Assembly: GCF_964204645.1 (NCBI RefSeq)
Contig: NC_134030.1
Span: 6,756,278-6,820,277 of the forward strand
Reading direction: 5' to 3'
DNA from: Tubulanus polymorphus
Lineage: Eukaryota > Nemertea > Palaeonemertea > Tubulaniformes > Tubulanidae
DNA: 64,000 nt
Shown here: piece after piece, positions 12,642 through 23,540 of the stretch
Layout of the letters: every line of letters starts with the position of its first letter
How positions within the stretch are numbered: position 1 is the stretch's first letter
Notes under the pieces: generated by a model
Database searches by the model: none
What the model saw: the letters and a program-made list of their open reading frames with translations, nothing else
What the model was told of the DNA's origin: nothing
Program-made: the position numbers and the translations under genes

Positions 12642-13515
12642 TTAAGCGTTGTTAAAATGTGTCCAGTAAAACTGCAGAGTCATACAGATTTATTTTTGTT
12701 GTATACGCTAAGAATGTTAATAGTACTTACTATCGCTGAAATATCTAGTCTTATTGCACTAGTCTTAGTTAAGTCTAATTATTATGAATTTTAGATTAAA
12801 GTTATACAAAATATAACAAGCGATATATCATAGTTTATATATGTATTAGAATCCGCTTAGATATCTCTACTGACGGATCTGAACGTGTTGTGTGTATGTT
12901 AAAAATAGTGGTTACTGTAGCAAAATCCCGTCTGATTTATAGACTCGGTTGCTGTAGTTGAAAACTGTTTTTCTGATCTGACTTGTGCGTAATTTTCCAG
13001 TGAATTATAGTACATGTATTAACGAGAGAACATAGATGTGCGAAAAAGAAAGTACCGTACACTTTGGCTGACGACAAACTTTCCTCATTCTACCTTTGGT
13101 AAGCCGAGTCAGTTCTGAATCGGTTATGTTTCTATCCCACCAAAAAACCAACCTTAACGAACTATGAGTATTATTGTATTCTTGTTTTGATACATGTTTT
13201 TGTGCTTTTTGGTTTTTGGGTTGTTCGAAGTAAACTGCTAGATCTGACGATTGATGATTCTAAGTTAACTGTACCTCTAGAATGGTGAAACTTAACTCGA
13301 TATAATCAGCCCTAAATACCGCTACTCGCAGCTATCCGCGTTGTGTTAACATCTTTTCCAGGTCTTAACATGTATTTATGTACTTCAATTTGTTTGATGT
13401 AGATTAATTCTATGATACTCATATTTATCTTAATGAACTTTATCGAATGATGTTTGTTGCCTTGCATTTATTCGTTGCATTTCTATCTTCGAAAACGGCT
13501 TTCCGGTAGGCTATA

Positions 13516-13654
13516 CAGTGAATCTCGCCTAACTCAGATGAAACTGGGACCGGAAAAATTGGTCCGATGGGGAAATGTGTTAAGAAGAAGTCGGGAAAAT
13601 GATTTTGTTTTTTTCCCGAGTTTGTCAGATTTCCGAGTAAGGCTAGGTTTACTG
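13516..13654. mobile_element. pogo/Tigger-like foldback element C
   Basis: 139 bp flanked by TA on both sides (13514..13515 and 13655..13656). The left end is CAGTGAATCTCGCCTAACTC and the right end complemented is CAGTAAACCTAGCCTTACTC. These match the ends of elements A and B near 11.1 and 11.8 kb, so the three are one family at different ages. It is non-autonomous and has no transposase. Confidence 0.65.
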
Positions 13655-15010
13655 TATAATGATATGTGTTCGTTATGCATGAAACTGTTGAATGACTAAG
13701 ATATTGCATGTCTATGAAATAGAATATTTATATTTATATAGTTAAAGGTGAAGCGGTTGAAAATATAATTACAAAAAATGTATCTTATCCTCCGAGGCAA
13801 CAGCGCAGTTAAACGAAACTGTGATTAGACTAGTCTTGAATGTTGAGTCTGGTCTCAAGTGTTGGAATACACAGTAGTAGGCTCGTATCGAATTATTTTG
13901 GATTTCTCAGTTATTTCACGAGTTTTGTGTTACGACCGGGTAATTCGTAATGTATGAATATTTATTGGATGGAAACTCTTTGAGAAAAAATATATGTAGT
14001 TAGTAAAATTATAATATTTCGTATTTTGTTTGTGTTTTGTATTTGAAGAAGATCCGACAGTCTAAAAACATTCGAAGACAAACTTACATTTGATGAGCTC
14101 ATTGAAGATATTCTTTTGTATTTAGACACCAAAATATTCGAGCAAATTTATATACGCGATACCAGGCATATCTGGTTGGCGTTTTTTTTAGCAGAATCCG
14201 AGGTCTAAGGACACGACTGTTTACATTCACTGTTTGACTGGCACACCTGTCCGCCATGTTGCTCGCAATAGTCAACCTTCACTGAAAAGAACCGAAAATA
14301 ATAGCGTATGACAATTCTTTACTGATATGTAGACTATCTTCCAAAATCACTCGCGAATAAGCAGGCAAGTTACGTAGGGACGATCGTGGACAATGTAATG
14401 ATGAGGAACATAATGTTTCTAAACACCCCTTGAAAGCGAAAATAATCGTGATGTGCCTTAAATTTGTTTTAAAGATTAATTGAGAAATTATGTCGTTTTC
14501 AATTTCTGGAAACCATTCAAACGTGACTTGCCCCTATCATTCCCTTCTAGTAGTGCTAGTAGTGTTCATGAGAGTTCTATATGATGATTTTTATGTATCA
14601 AAGCCTTCTGAATGCTTTACGAAAAAATCTGATAATATTCAAATACTTCGAACTTACCCACGCAGTCGAATTCGTCTTGACCGTTATCACAAATACGGTT
14701 GACGTTGCATCTCTCAGCGTATGTGACACACTGGTCAGGTACGCCATTTTGTGTACAGTAAGAATGACAATCCGAATACTATTAATACACCAGAACGTAT
14801 AAATTAGAAACGATGACTGTCAACGGTATGCAGGCAGAAACGGAGGGGCCCCGTGTGTAATGAATGAATTAAGATTGTTCGTCTGCTGGCAGACGTATTC
14901 GGCAGAATACATGTACAGTGCGTTGTTACATTTCTATCTAATTACGAATTCTTCAGGACGCTGTTGAAAATCATCATGCGGGTGATTAATGATGACGTTA
15001 GAAATATGTA

Positions 15011-15338
15011 CGGAAGCGCCCTGGGGACATAATGAATTTTTTTTTTGCTGATTGGAAAATCATTAAATTAGATAAAAATTCGTTTTTTTTGGTTAAATGT
15101 TATGTTTTATGACTTTAATGACTTTCTTCGCGGAATTAAATCATTTTTGATTTAATTTTATGTTTTTTCCATAAAATTAAATACAAAAATGATTTAATTC
15201 CGTGAAAAGAAGTCGGAATTAAATCAACGCCGGTTGAAAAAACATAACATTTAATGCAAAATCGAATTTTCATTCAATGTTATGATTTTTCAATCAACGA
15301 AAAATGAAAAAATTCATTATGTCACTAGGACGCCTCCG
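15011..15338. mobile_element. 328-bp foldback MITE with TA flanks
   Basis: The whole element is close to an inverted repeat. It starts CGGAAGCGCCCTGGGGACAT and its end complemented starts CGGAGGCGTCCTAGTGACAT. Both continue into AATGAATTTTTT and AT-rich arms that fold on each other, including two complementary copies of a GGAATTAAATCATTTTTG-type motif. TA flanks both ends. Non-coding, of Tc1/mariner-type target preference, with termini unlike those of elements A to C. Confidence 0.72.
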
Positions 15339-16915
15339 TAATTAATATGAGTTAAAAAATCAGTTCATTTTCGATGTTGTAACTCTCGAATCAAAACTCA
15401 GATTTGTGGAACTGGATCACGATTTTTAGATGTATTTACCACGGTTTCGACCATACTGACGATCAGAATTACTGCTATAGTCGCTATAGTCACAGAAAAC
15501 CTCATCTTGAAACTTTTCTTGGCTGAAATCAAAAGCCTTTGTGTTTGAGAATGTTCTCAGTTCAAATTTTCAAGAAACTTGTAAGCAATTATTATCGACT
15601 TTTCAGAGACTCCTTTATATGAAGAATGATTTCCAGCTTCCAAACCCAAAATTGATATCCACATCCCCACACAGATTATTCCAAAGTTTTCATTCCCAGT
15701 CTTCACTTTTCAAGATAATAGTGTGGATATGTTCTCTAGATATAGCCAACACCCTCGTATTTTGAAATAAAACTAACGCCGACGGCAAAGTAGAAATACG
15801 AAATAGGTTTACTTACTTTAGGCTTATCGTTAGTTGACAAAATTCGCTTCGAGAGAACGGAGTTTCGCTGGCATACGGGTCGTGATGTCACCTGTTTTAT
15901 ATACACGAAAATGATCCCCATCTGCGAATTGGATTTTACTTAATCCGATTTGAAACCTCGTTGAGGTGACGCGTGAATATGTCTCAATCACCATTGACGA
16001 TTTCATAATCGAAAACGCTATTTTCATTTAAAACCATTTATCTTGAAATATGGATGATTATCTCGGTATTTTACCCTTACAAATCCAGCACACCTGTCGG
16101 GTTTGGACGGGGGGGGGTGTTGATTTGTAAATCGGTTAATTCTTAACCGATTATTTCGAACAGTGCTGTTATCGCCAAAATCGGCGCCAATTGCCCTGGT
16201 CAGGACGATTATTTTGAGGACGATGTCTATAGCCGCGGGCACTTTTGGCATTTGCCAAATTTGACCCGACCAACGCGCTCTCAAATTAAGCACGGGCCAA
16301 ATTTTACTCGGGCCTGATCCGTGCCAATTTGGCCCGGGCCAATTCGTCTGCATGTGATGGCAGCTATATTGGTCAGAACTGATCACCGAAATGCACCGAA
16401 GTTCGCCCATAGGCAACACATGTTTCGATACTTCAACTTCTATACAATCATTGAGAGGTACGTAATGACGGTTAATACGAATTTTATTGTCAACACGATA
16501 TCGAAATACATTAAATATATCCGTTTATTAAATATGATATCGATAGATTTATTAAATCGGTCTCTCGAGTAGCGCTGCAACGCCGAGTTTAAGTTCAACA
16601 TAACGATGATTTAACGATTAAACGTATTAAGAGTGTTTTTGTAAAATAAACTTACATATCATGGACTAACCACCGATATCGGAAACACAAGGAAAACTTA
16701 CAGCAACTAGTATATGATTACTTCTACGTCAATTAATTCATTTTACATGATATATAGTTCATCTTGTAAAGGAAATGATATAATCGTATAGAAAATGTCG
16801 TTACTCTTTCACAAATGTAGCGCTTTTCTAGAAAAAATACTACAACCAGTGTGCCGATATAAAGTTAAAATCCCTGGTTCTGGCTCATTTTAATTAACTT
16901 GATCCCTAGGCCTAT

Positions 16916-19577
16916 TCATTTTCGAGACATGGTTTTAACCGTCGACATTTCATTCGGTGGTTTTTGAAACCGTTGTTTGAACAGACTCAAAACGCGTTTG
17001 TTACACGCGAATGCTACGGCGATGAAAACGCCTTGCATCGAATTGATGACGTCAAATATGAACCAAACGATCAGGTGATCGACAGCGATGGCGACGAATC
17101 CAACGATCCACGTAAGACCCAAAACTATCGATACTCGGCCGATGATTCTAAACTGAGTGTGCATGTGACTTAGACTCGACCCTTTCATCATCGACATGCG
17201 GATACCCCAAATAATCGCAGCGAACAAGATGTAATTAATTAGGACCAAAAAAGAGATCGGCAAGACGAATCCGTAAAGCATAACTTGTTTGTTGCTGATC
17301 CAACAAATACCTAATCTTCCGTAGATAGCGAGCGAGCCGGTGAATTCGCACGTTATCAGAGGAACGACGATCAAAAGAGGAATGAACCACACTGACAGTA
17401 AATATAGGCAAAACGCCGTTTTCTCATTGAAATCTCTTTTAAATGTAGTGAACGCTAGGCCCATTTTAACAGCAATGGAGCTCATAGAAACGAAAACAAC
17501 TAACCATAAATAGTGTTTCAGGGCGGATACATAGATGCATACGTCAGAATGATTGACAGTAGTAGTTGTCAACTGAAGTACTAAGGCGATCAGTAGAGCT
17601 ACACAGAGATTCATCAATAACAATCCCGGTATATTTCTTAACTCGGCAAATAGTATGAATACTATTATTGTAAAACCTAAACTTAGTATCGAAAGTGAAC
17701 TGCTAATTGGAACTATATGTGAAAACAGCCTGCTCAGGTCACTTTCAGTATTGATTCCAGGTCTGATGACACATTTTGTTGTTGAGTTGCCATACCTTTT
17801 TCTAATACAATCGGTAAGTGGAGTGTGGCAGGTTCGACTTGCGACAATAATACCACGACCGTAACGCGCTGTTATGTTATGCAAAACTAGTCGACCCGTC
17901 TCTGCCTCCATTTCTACAGAAAACCGTTCTACGGATTTCATATCGGCCGTTTCTGGTAGATGCGTGTAGATCGGTTCTGCGGCGCAGACCGTCCTCGGAT
18001 TTATGTCGTACGTTGTTAGCGTTTCCTCGATGAAAAAGTATTCGAAACCTTCGAATACGCAGCCGATATAATTTCGACTTTCGTTGATTAGTTTCCAACC
18101 TAATGTTTCGTTTATACTGTATAATTTCCTTTCAGAATATAGATACTTGACGATCATTTCATATTTATCATTTTCAAGCTTTTTAATGTCACCGACTTGC
18201 TGAAGTGGACGATGTTTCCGATGATCGGAACACAAATTCACCCCTGGAAGTGTAATAGGTGTCTCATACTGGTCTGTAGGAAATAAAAACCTCAATTCAA
18301 TTTCTATATTTACTTCCATGAAATAGATCTCCGTGTTCAAACGACACAATTTTCCATCCCTTTCATAGCCAAGCAGGCACGCTTCGCTTGTACACATGTA
18401 TAAATTATGATCGAATATTTCATCAGCTGTGCATTCGCTATCGATAGAAACGATTGGTGTAAATGTATTGTCTAGAGTTTGATAACGCAGACCATCTGTT
18501 AAACTGAAGTCGAGAAGTATTTTCAGGCCTAATTTGTAACGTGAATATGGGTTCTTCTTTACCAATAGACAGAACAACTGATCCTCATCGACCTTGAGAC
18601 CAGCATTAAAACATTCGATGCAATAATAGTTTTTGTATGCGAGTGCTCTGGAATCGTTGAACGTTATAATCGGATTCAGGATTTGCTGACAAGCCTTACA
18701 TATCGGAGATAAAACGTTCGTTATCACAGGGAGGCGGGCCTGCGTGGTTATAAAAAGTGCTACCGGAGATGTTTTGGGGCGAATTTCTGTAACAAGTTCA
18801 TGGTCCCAATCTTCGGCACATTGACGGAGTATCGGTTGCTGTTCATTCACCGCATTGGGATCAGGATTCTTGAAGAGTAATGAGCAATTTGTGGGAATGT
18901 TTCCTGCAGCTACCGCCTCTCTCACCGACGAATGCAATTCCTCGCGAAGACCAGGACAGAATATAAGCGGTTTGATCAGAGTTACCTGGTCGTTACGAAG
19001 ACTATGACATCGTGCGCAAAATATGTTTTTAAACGGTAGCCAACCTGCTTTAAAAACAGCGTACGACTGCAACACGTGGTCGGTAGAATTTTCGCATTTA
19101 AGTTTTATGCGATTGTCACCATCAAAATCACTGGCGCACGTGTTGATCATCCAGTAATAACCTGGTTTTAGGAAATTGATGCGTATGCATGAGGCGTGTT
19201 TCACCTGAAAATGAAGCCTCTTGCTCTGGTCAGTCTTCGCATTAGGAACCGGTCCACAGCAGTCTCCAAACACATGACAGTAGTAATCCGACTGGACACA
19301 ATCCGTACAAGTTGGTTCCAGTTCAGCCTCGCCGTTTTTTATCCAGGTTACATTTTTGACGTAGATTACCTCGTCGCCAATTCGAAGTTCTTTAGCACCT
19401 ACTGGCAGAATATCGCCATCCGCAACGACTAGAACATAAACGTGAAAAAACAGCGTTTGAATTACATACCCGATGTTATGTATCTCTTCTGTAAATAGTT
19501 TCGACATTACCTGATTTTACCACTAAAACCAATGTTAGAACACTCCCACATAATTTGAACCAATTTTTCGATGCCAT
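16916..19577 (-). CDS. Secretin/methuselah-like GPCR with large Cys-rich ectodomain, 2 exons
   Basis: Class B-type (secretin/adhesion/methuselah-like) seven-TM receptor. Exon 1 is 19577..19511 and encodes a signal peptide (MASKNWFKLCGSVLTLVLVV). After an 82-base intron, exon 2 (19428..16916) encodes everything else, 859 residues in total. This start is preferred over the in-frame ATG inside the intron because the splice pair GTAATG / TTCTAG keeps phase and yields a proper signal peptide. The ectodomain of about 570 residues is rich in Cys and N-glycosylation sites. Near its N-terminus DYYCHVFGDCC resembles the end of a somatomedin-B motif. The 7TM part starts at HIVPISSSLSILSL and includes RNIPGLLLMNLC, GLTWIVGFVA and a final helix with ACNKRVL. 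I see no GPS cleavage site or GAIN domain before TM1, unlike typical adhesion receptors. Ligand unknown. Confidence 0.88.
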
Positions 19578-21399
19578 TTTGTATCGCTAGGCACTCAATA
19601 TCCTTAAAATTTTCGAATTCTACGAGCCTATTGATTCAGAGTCCATAACACCAGAGATCTCTCACGCATCTCGGAAAATCATTCTCTAACTGAATAGATA
19701 AATGGTTTTGAACTGGTGATTTGAAATATCTTCCTTGAACGACGTGCGGTTTTGAAGGGAGGATATTGTCTACCCACGAAACGAAATATCATCTCATACC
19801 AAAATCAAAAGACCCTCTGTAACTAAGACTTTAAAACCACACCCATCTTTTGTTTCATTTTGACCCATTTCATCAACACTTATATGGCATCTACAGCTGC
19901 TGGCGAAGGCTATATGAAATTCAATCAACGATTGTTTGTCATTAGGATTTAGCTTCTTAGACCTTTTAGTTCGGTAATCTCTTCTACCGAAAATTACTAA
20001 ATGAGCTTTAGAATAATTTCACGCAATCTTTCCATTTAAATCATTATTGTATGTATGTAGGAAAAATATATTACTTGGTCTGCGCATCCGCCTGCCAGAG
20101 TTCTGCAAAGATCATCAAATTAAAAAAGAATTTTTTAGCCCTGCTTTGTGTTTTCATCACATTTTATCAATGAAGTAATTCTTTTTATATGTCTTGATTT
20201 TCAATCTAGTAACTTGTAAAAGTTATGTTCAATTTCGCGATTTGCAAAAAAGTGTTGCTTTTTTCATTTTTTCCCATCATTTGAATCAAGTTAATCACAA
20301 CTTTCACTCCCTCTTTAACTTTTTTTCTGCAGTCCATGAGAGGTTATAAAAAAAATTTATTTTCTTAATTTTCTTGCCCCCATTTCAAACCGCCGATGAT
20401 AAGAAAAGCTTTTTTTCCATCGCCCTCCAAATTTGTTCATGAAAAAACCCGTATTCCAGGTAATTAGAAAAGGCCTTAATACAAATACACTATCTATTGT
20501 CAACCCGACGACCTGATGACAAACCTAATTCCTATGATTCTTCTAAAACGTAAAATAGAGCCTGTTGTACCAATCTCCGCTATTTGACAAATGATTGGAC
20601 GAACCAGGGAAGTACCACCATTTGCTCTCGGACAAGAACGGCATTGATTTTCCTTGCTGTTGAACGCGCGCCATGTCACCATGTGCATTCATGCGAGCAA
20701 GGCTCTTCCTTGCAGCATTCTTCCTTTCAGCATCTAAAATTTGCAAAATTCCATTTTATTGCGGATCTCCTGTGATGTTTTTAATTGGCCGGGGTCGACA
20801 TTTCCTCGGCTCTCTAGCTCATTCGAGGCGAAAAACGATAACAATTTAGCACGCCTCGAGCGTATGAAACCTACGTATTCTCGATTATAGCTTGTAGCTT
20901 ATAAGTTGGAACCACAGAAAAATCAGAAAATTTGAACGTTTTAGATGCGTTTCCTGGCCATTCTAAAAAAAAAAAACGGGAATCAAACGCCGAACATCGA
21001 CAAGCGGGAACTGGTAACGACCTAAGTGGACGAGTCGGTAGAAAACACGACTATCATCATTACCATCATGAACCGCAGTTAAAATTCCTTTTTTTAATGA
21101 AATATTTTCATTAATTTTATTTCGTCGTGGTAACCGTGAGCTACAAAGACAATTTCTCCATTTAACTTAATCGCGACAATGCATTTGCCAAATGATTCCA
21201 TATAATGACACTGTACCTGCAACTTAACTTTCTTCTAAAACTTATAACATGCATTCTGTTTATAACCAGCAGAGAATCCGTCTGTCTATTCCTTTCTATA
21301 TTCTATACTAATTGTGAAGTGGCGATTGTATCCTTATAGTGGAATGTAGTGAATGCAACTAATTTGATTTAACGTTCAGTAACCATGGGTGTTCGTTGT
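19578..21399. other. Intergenic region between the two GPCR genes
   Basis: 1.8 kb that should include the promoter of the secretin-type receptor. It has a T-rich tract around 20.2 to 20.4 kb and one unassigned exon-like frame at 20543..20733 on the minus strand. AATAAA for the downstream end of the rhodopsin-type GPCR (minus strand) is at 21121..21116. Nothing else is recognisable. Confidence 0.55.
20543..20733 (-). CDS. Candidate orphan terminal exon, unknown protein
   Basis: After an acceptor-like TTTTAG a 63-codon frame runs to TAG at 20545..20543. It begins DAERKNAARKSLARMNAHGD and has a complex aromatic segment (ESKWWYFPGSSNHLSN, DWYNRLYFTF) that looks more protein-like than chance AT-rich frames nearby. 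I do not recognise the family, and found no upstream exon ending in the required phase 1 before the next gene. It could be the last exon of an undetected gene, a gene fragment, or chance. Confidence 0.25.
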
Positions 21400-23540
21400 T
21401 CACATATGATTACTGCTGCTTATGTCGGCCATCGTTCTTTTCGTTTGAATGCTCAAGGAATCTTCATACATCGACGAAGCCGGGTTTCTGGTGAACGACA
21501 CACCGACGAATCTCATACACGACAGCACCCTGCGCTTCATAACCAGACGAACCTCGTTGCCGGAAATGACGTAGATGAAGAAATTTATGCCGTAGTTCAT
21601 CTGATAGAAGAACTCGATGATTTCACGAGCCGGTAACTCGCCGCTGATCGAGCCGAAATATCGCTTGACGACACCTTCGAAGATCCAGGCGGGAAGGGTC
21701 AGAATCAAGAACGAGCATGTTAGCAAGAGTAACATGGCGGTGATTTTGTTACGCGCTTTGGACGAAACTTTGCTGGTGTCGGTCGGCCTGTGGCGGAAAA
21801 GCGAGAAAACTACCAAAGCATTGCTTATTATGATGACTAGTGCTGGTATATACTCCATGGGAAAGCCGAGATAGAGTTGGGTAATCCATCCGATTTCCTG
21901 CGGGACCGCGCAGAAGTTTACATCACTCACGAAACGGATGTAAATGATATAATATAGCGTGGACAGAATGGCAAATATGAAGACCCCGACGATAATCAAT
22001 CTTGCGACCTTTGGACTGAGCCTGGTCGTAATAAACGGGAACCAGACGATAAGAAAACGCTCGAACGCAATAGTAGCCATCATCCACGCACCCGTTATCT
22101 GCATCACATCTGGAATACCTGCGAGTGAACAAAACAGTCCATCATTAATTACTGAATTTGTCTTAACCCTGTTTTTTGAACATAAGAATACCGATATATT
22201 GACTTTGTCGTCCAAGTCTAGGCTTCAGAATTTAACGCTTCAATCATATATTCAACTGGTTAGATTGCCAGCGCCCATCATCGACATATTCAAGACGTAG
22301 GCTTCGTATTTATGGCTTTTTGTAGTCATACCAACGTTCACAAGCGAATCGGGTCCTAGTTCAACAGATGTGAGCTACGTTTAAATCAGAACGGTGGAAC
22401 TGGCACCTGTATTATATCGGGACTTATTTCGCATTGGCGACACGCGAATTTGATGAATACAGAGCTAATTCCCTTTCTCTCTCTCGGTACTAATCCCCTC
22501 CGTATATTTGTACAGAGCTAGGGAGACAGGAAATAGCACATCGTTTGAAGACTTTTTCTCGCTTTGTATCCGTATTACTGCAATAGTGCAATTCACTGTC
22601 AAAAATATACCAGTGAGTGAGGAAATAACTGTCATAATTCATATCAATTCTAATTATAGATATTATTAGCATCACTCATCAATGTGGCGAATGCTTCTTT
22701 TCTAAGTTTGGATTTTAATATCTTCACCTAATACTTTTAAACAATAAGAATCTGCATCTTCTGTATAAGGGGGAAATGTCGAGATCCCTACAAGCAAAAC
22801 AGTCATTGGTAGTTTGTATCACTCCCATAAGAGATTTATAAATCGTTATCACAATTGTCTCTAACTTCTTTAGTTTCTTATATTTCACACACATAGCTTA
22901 GGTCTGAAACAACTAAGATATATTTAGAAAATTGTAATGATATTCCTGAGTCATGTTTGGGAAATTCTGGGAGCTTTTAAAAAAATAACAGTTATAGGCT
23001 CCTACTTTTTTCGGCAGCAGTATCCATAGCAACCTTGCCTGATCATACAGGACAGGTGGCAGCCCTCTCAACAATGTTCTGGCTACGCTCCTGAAAGAAA
23101 TGTAATATAGGCCCTAACTTATACAGAATTTGCATACCTTCACCGAGGATACAGCCGACATCGTTATAAAAACCAATAACCGCTTTCTTTCCCATAGCCA
23201 ATAAAATCATGTTCAACCAAGAACAAAACCGTACCGACAGCATGGCGTTGTCGCAAACAGCTAAGGTGGCGATGTACCAGGCGTATGTGTGCTTTCTCAT
23301 AGCGCTGTCCATCATTATCACCAGGGTCATCGTGTTACCGAAAAACCCGACCAAAATTATCATGAATGTCCCGATGAATCTCATCCACCGGACCCATTCG
23401 GGCAACTGATTTATGTCCCAGTAGAGGTTGGCAATCAAAGCTGGCCAATACTCGAGAATCCATTGCGTCTGAGATCCTACGGCGGTTGTACCGTTAGGGG
23501 GCGTCATGGTTTCCGTTGGAATGGTGGTGAATGTCGTCAT
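21400..23540 (-). CDS. Rhodopsin-class GPCR (peptide-receptor-like), 2 coding exons
   Basis: Class A seven-TM receptor of 373 residues. Coding exons are 23540..23138 and 22118..21400, joined in phase 1 inside the TM3 region. The start chosen is the ATG giving MTTFTTIPTETMTPPNGTTA, which has an N-glycosylation site. An in-frame ATG 48 bases upstream is also open. TM1 carries GN (FFGNTM), TM2 LAVCDNAM, and the conserved Cys before TM3 is in DVGC. TM3 ends in ERF (residues 154-156) in place of DRY. TM7 has NYGINFFIY instead of NPxxY. The Ser/Thr-rich tail ends near SSSNHM. The ERF and NFFIY variants fit invertebrate neuropeptide-type receptors; the ligand is unknown. An acceptor at 23605 (TTTTCAG) just upstream of exon 1 suggests a separate 5' UTR exon. 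Confidence 0.87.

Larger units (their letters stand above)
11810..16915. other. Intergenic region between Lifeguard and the secretin-type GPCR
   Basis: 5.1 kb between the stop codons of two convergent genes. It holds foldback elements at 11820..12285, 12484..12641, 13516..13654 and 15011..15338, and GC-rich palindromes near 16.25 to 16.34 kb such as TTGGCCCGGGCCAA. No exon of a recognisable family was found. Open frames of 60 to 130 codons here fall in or beside these repeats. Confidence 0.6.

Noticed and set aside
12510-12794. 94-codon open frame
   Set aside because: It begins inside the TTAA-flanked MITE and has no protein-like features.
19429-19507. Start of the secretin-type GPCR at the ATG at 19507 (MSKLFTEEIHNIG)
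   Set aside because: This part lies inside a short intron. Splicing from 19511 to 19428 gives a signal peptide and keeps frame.
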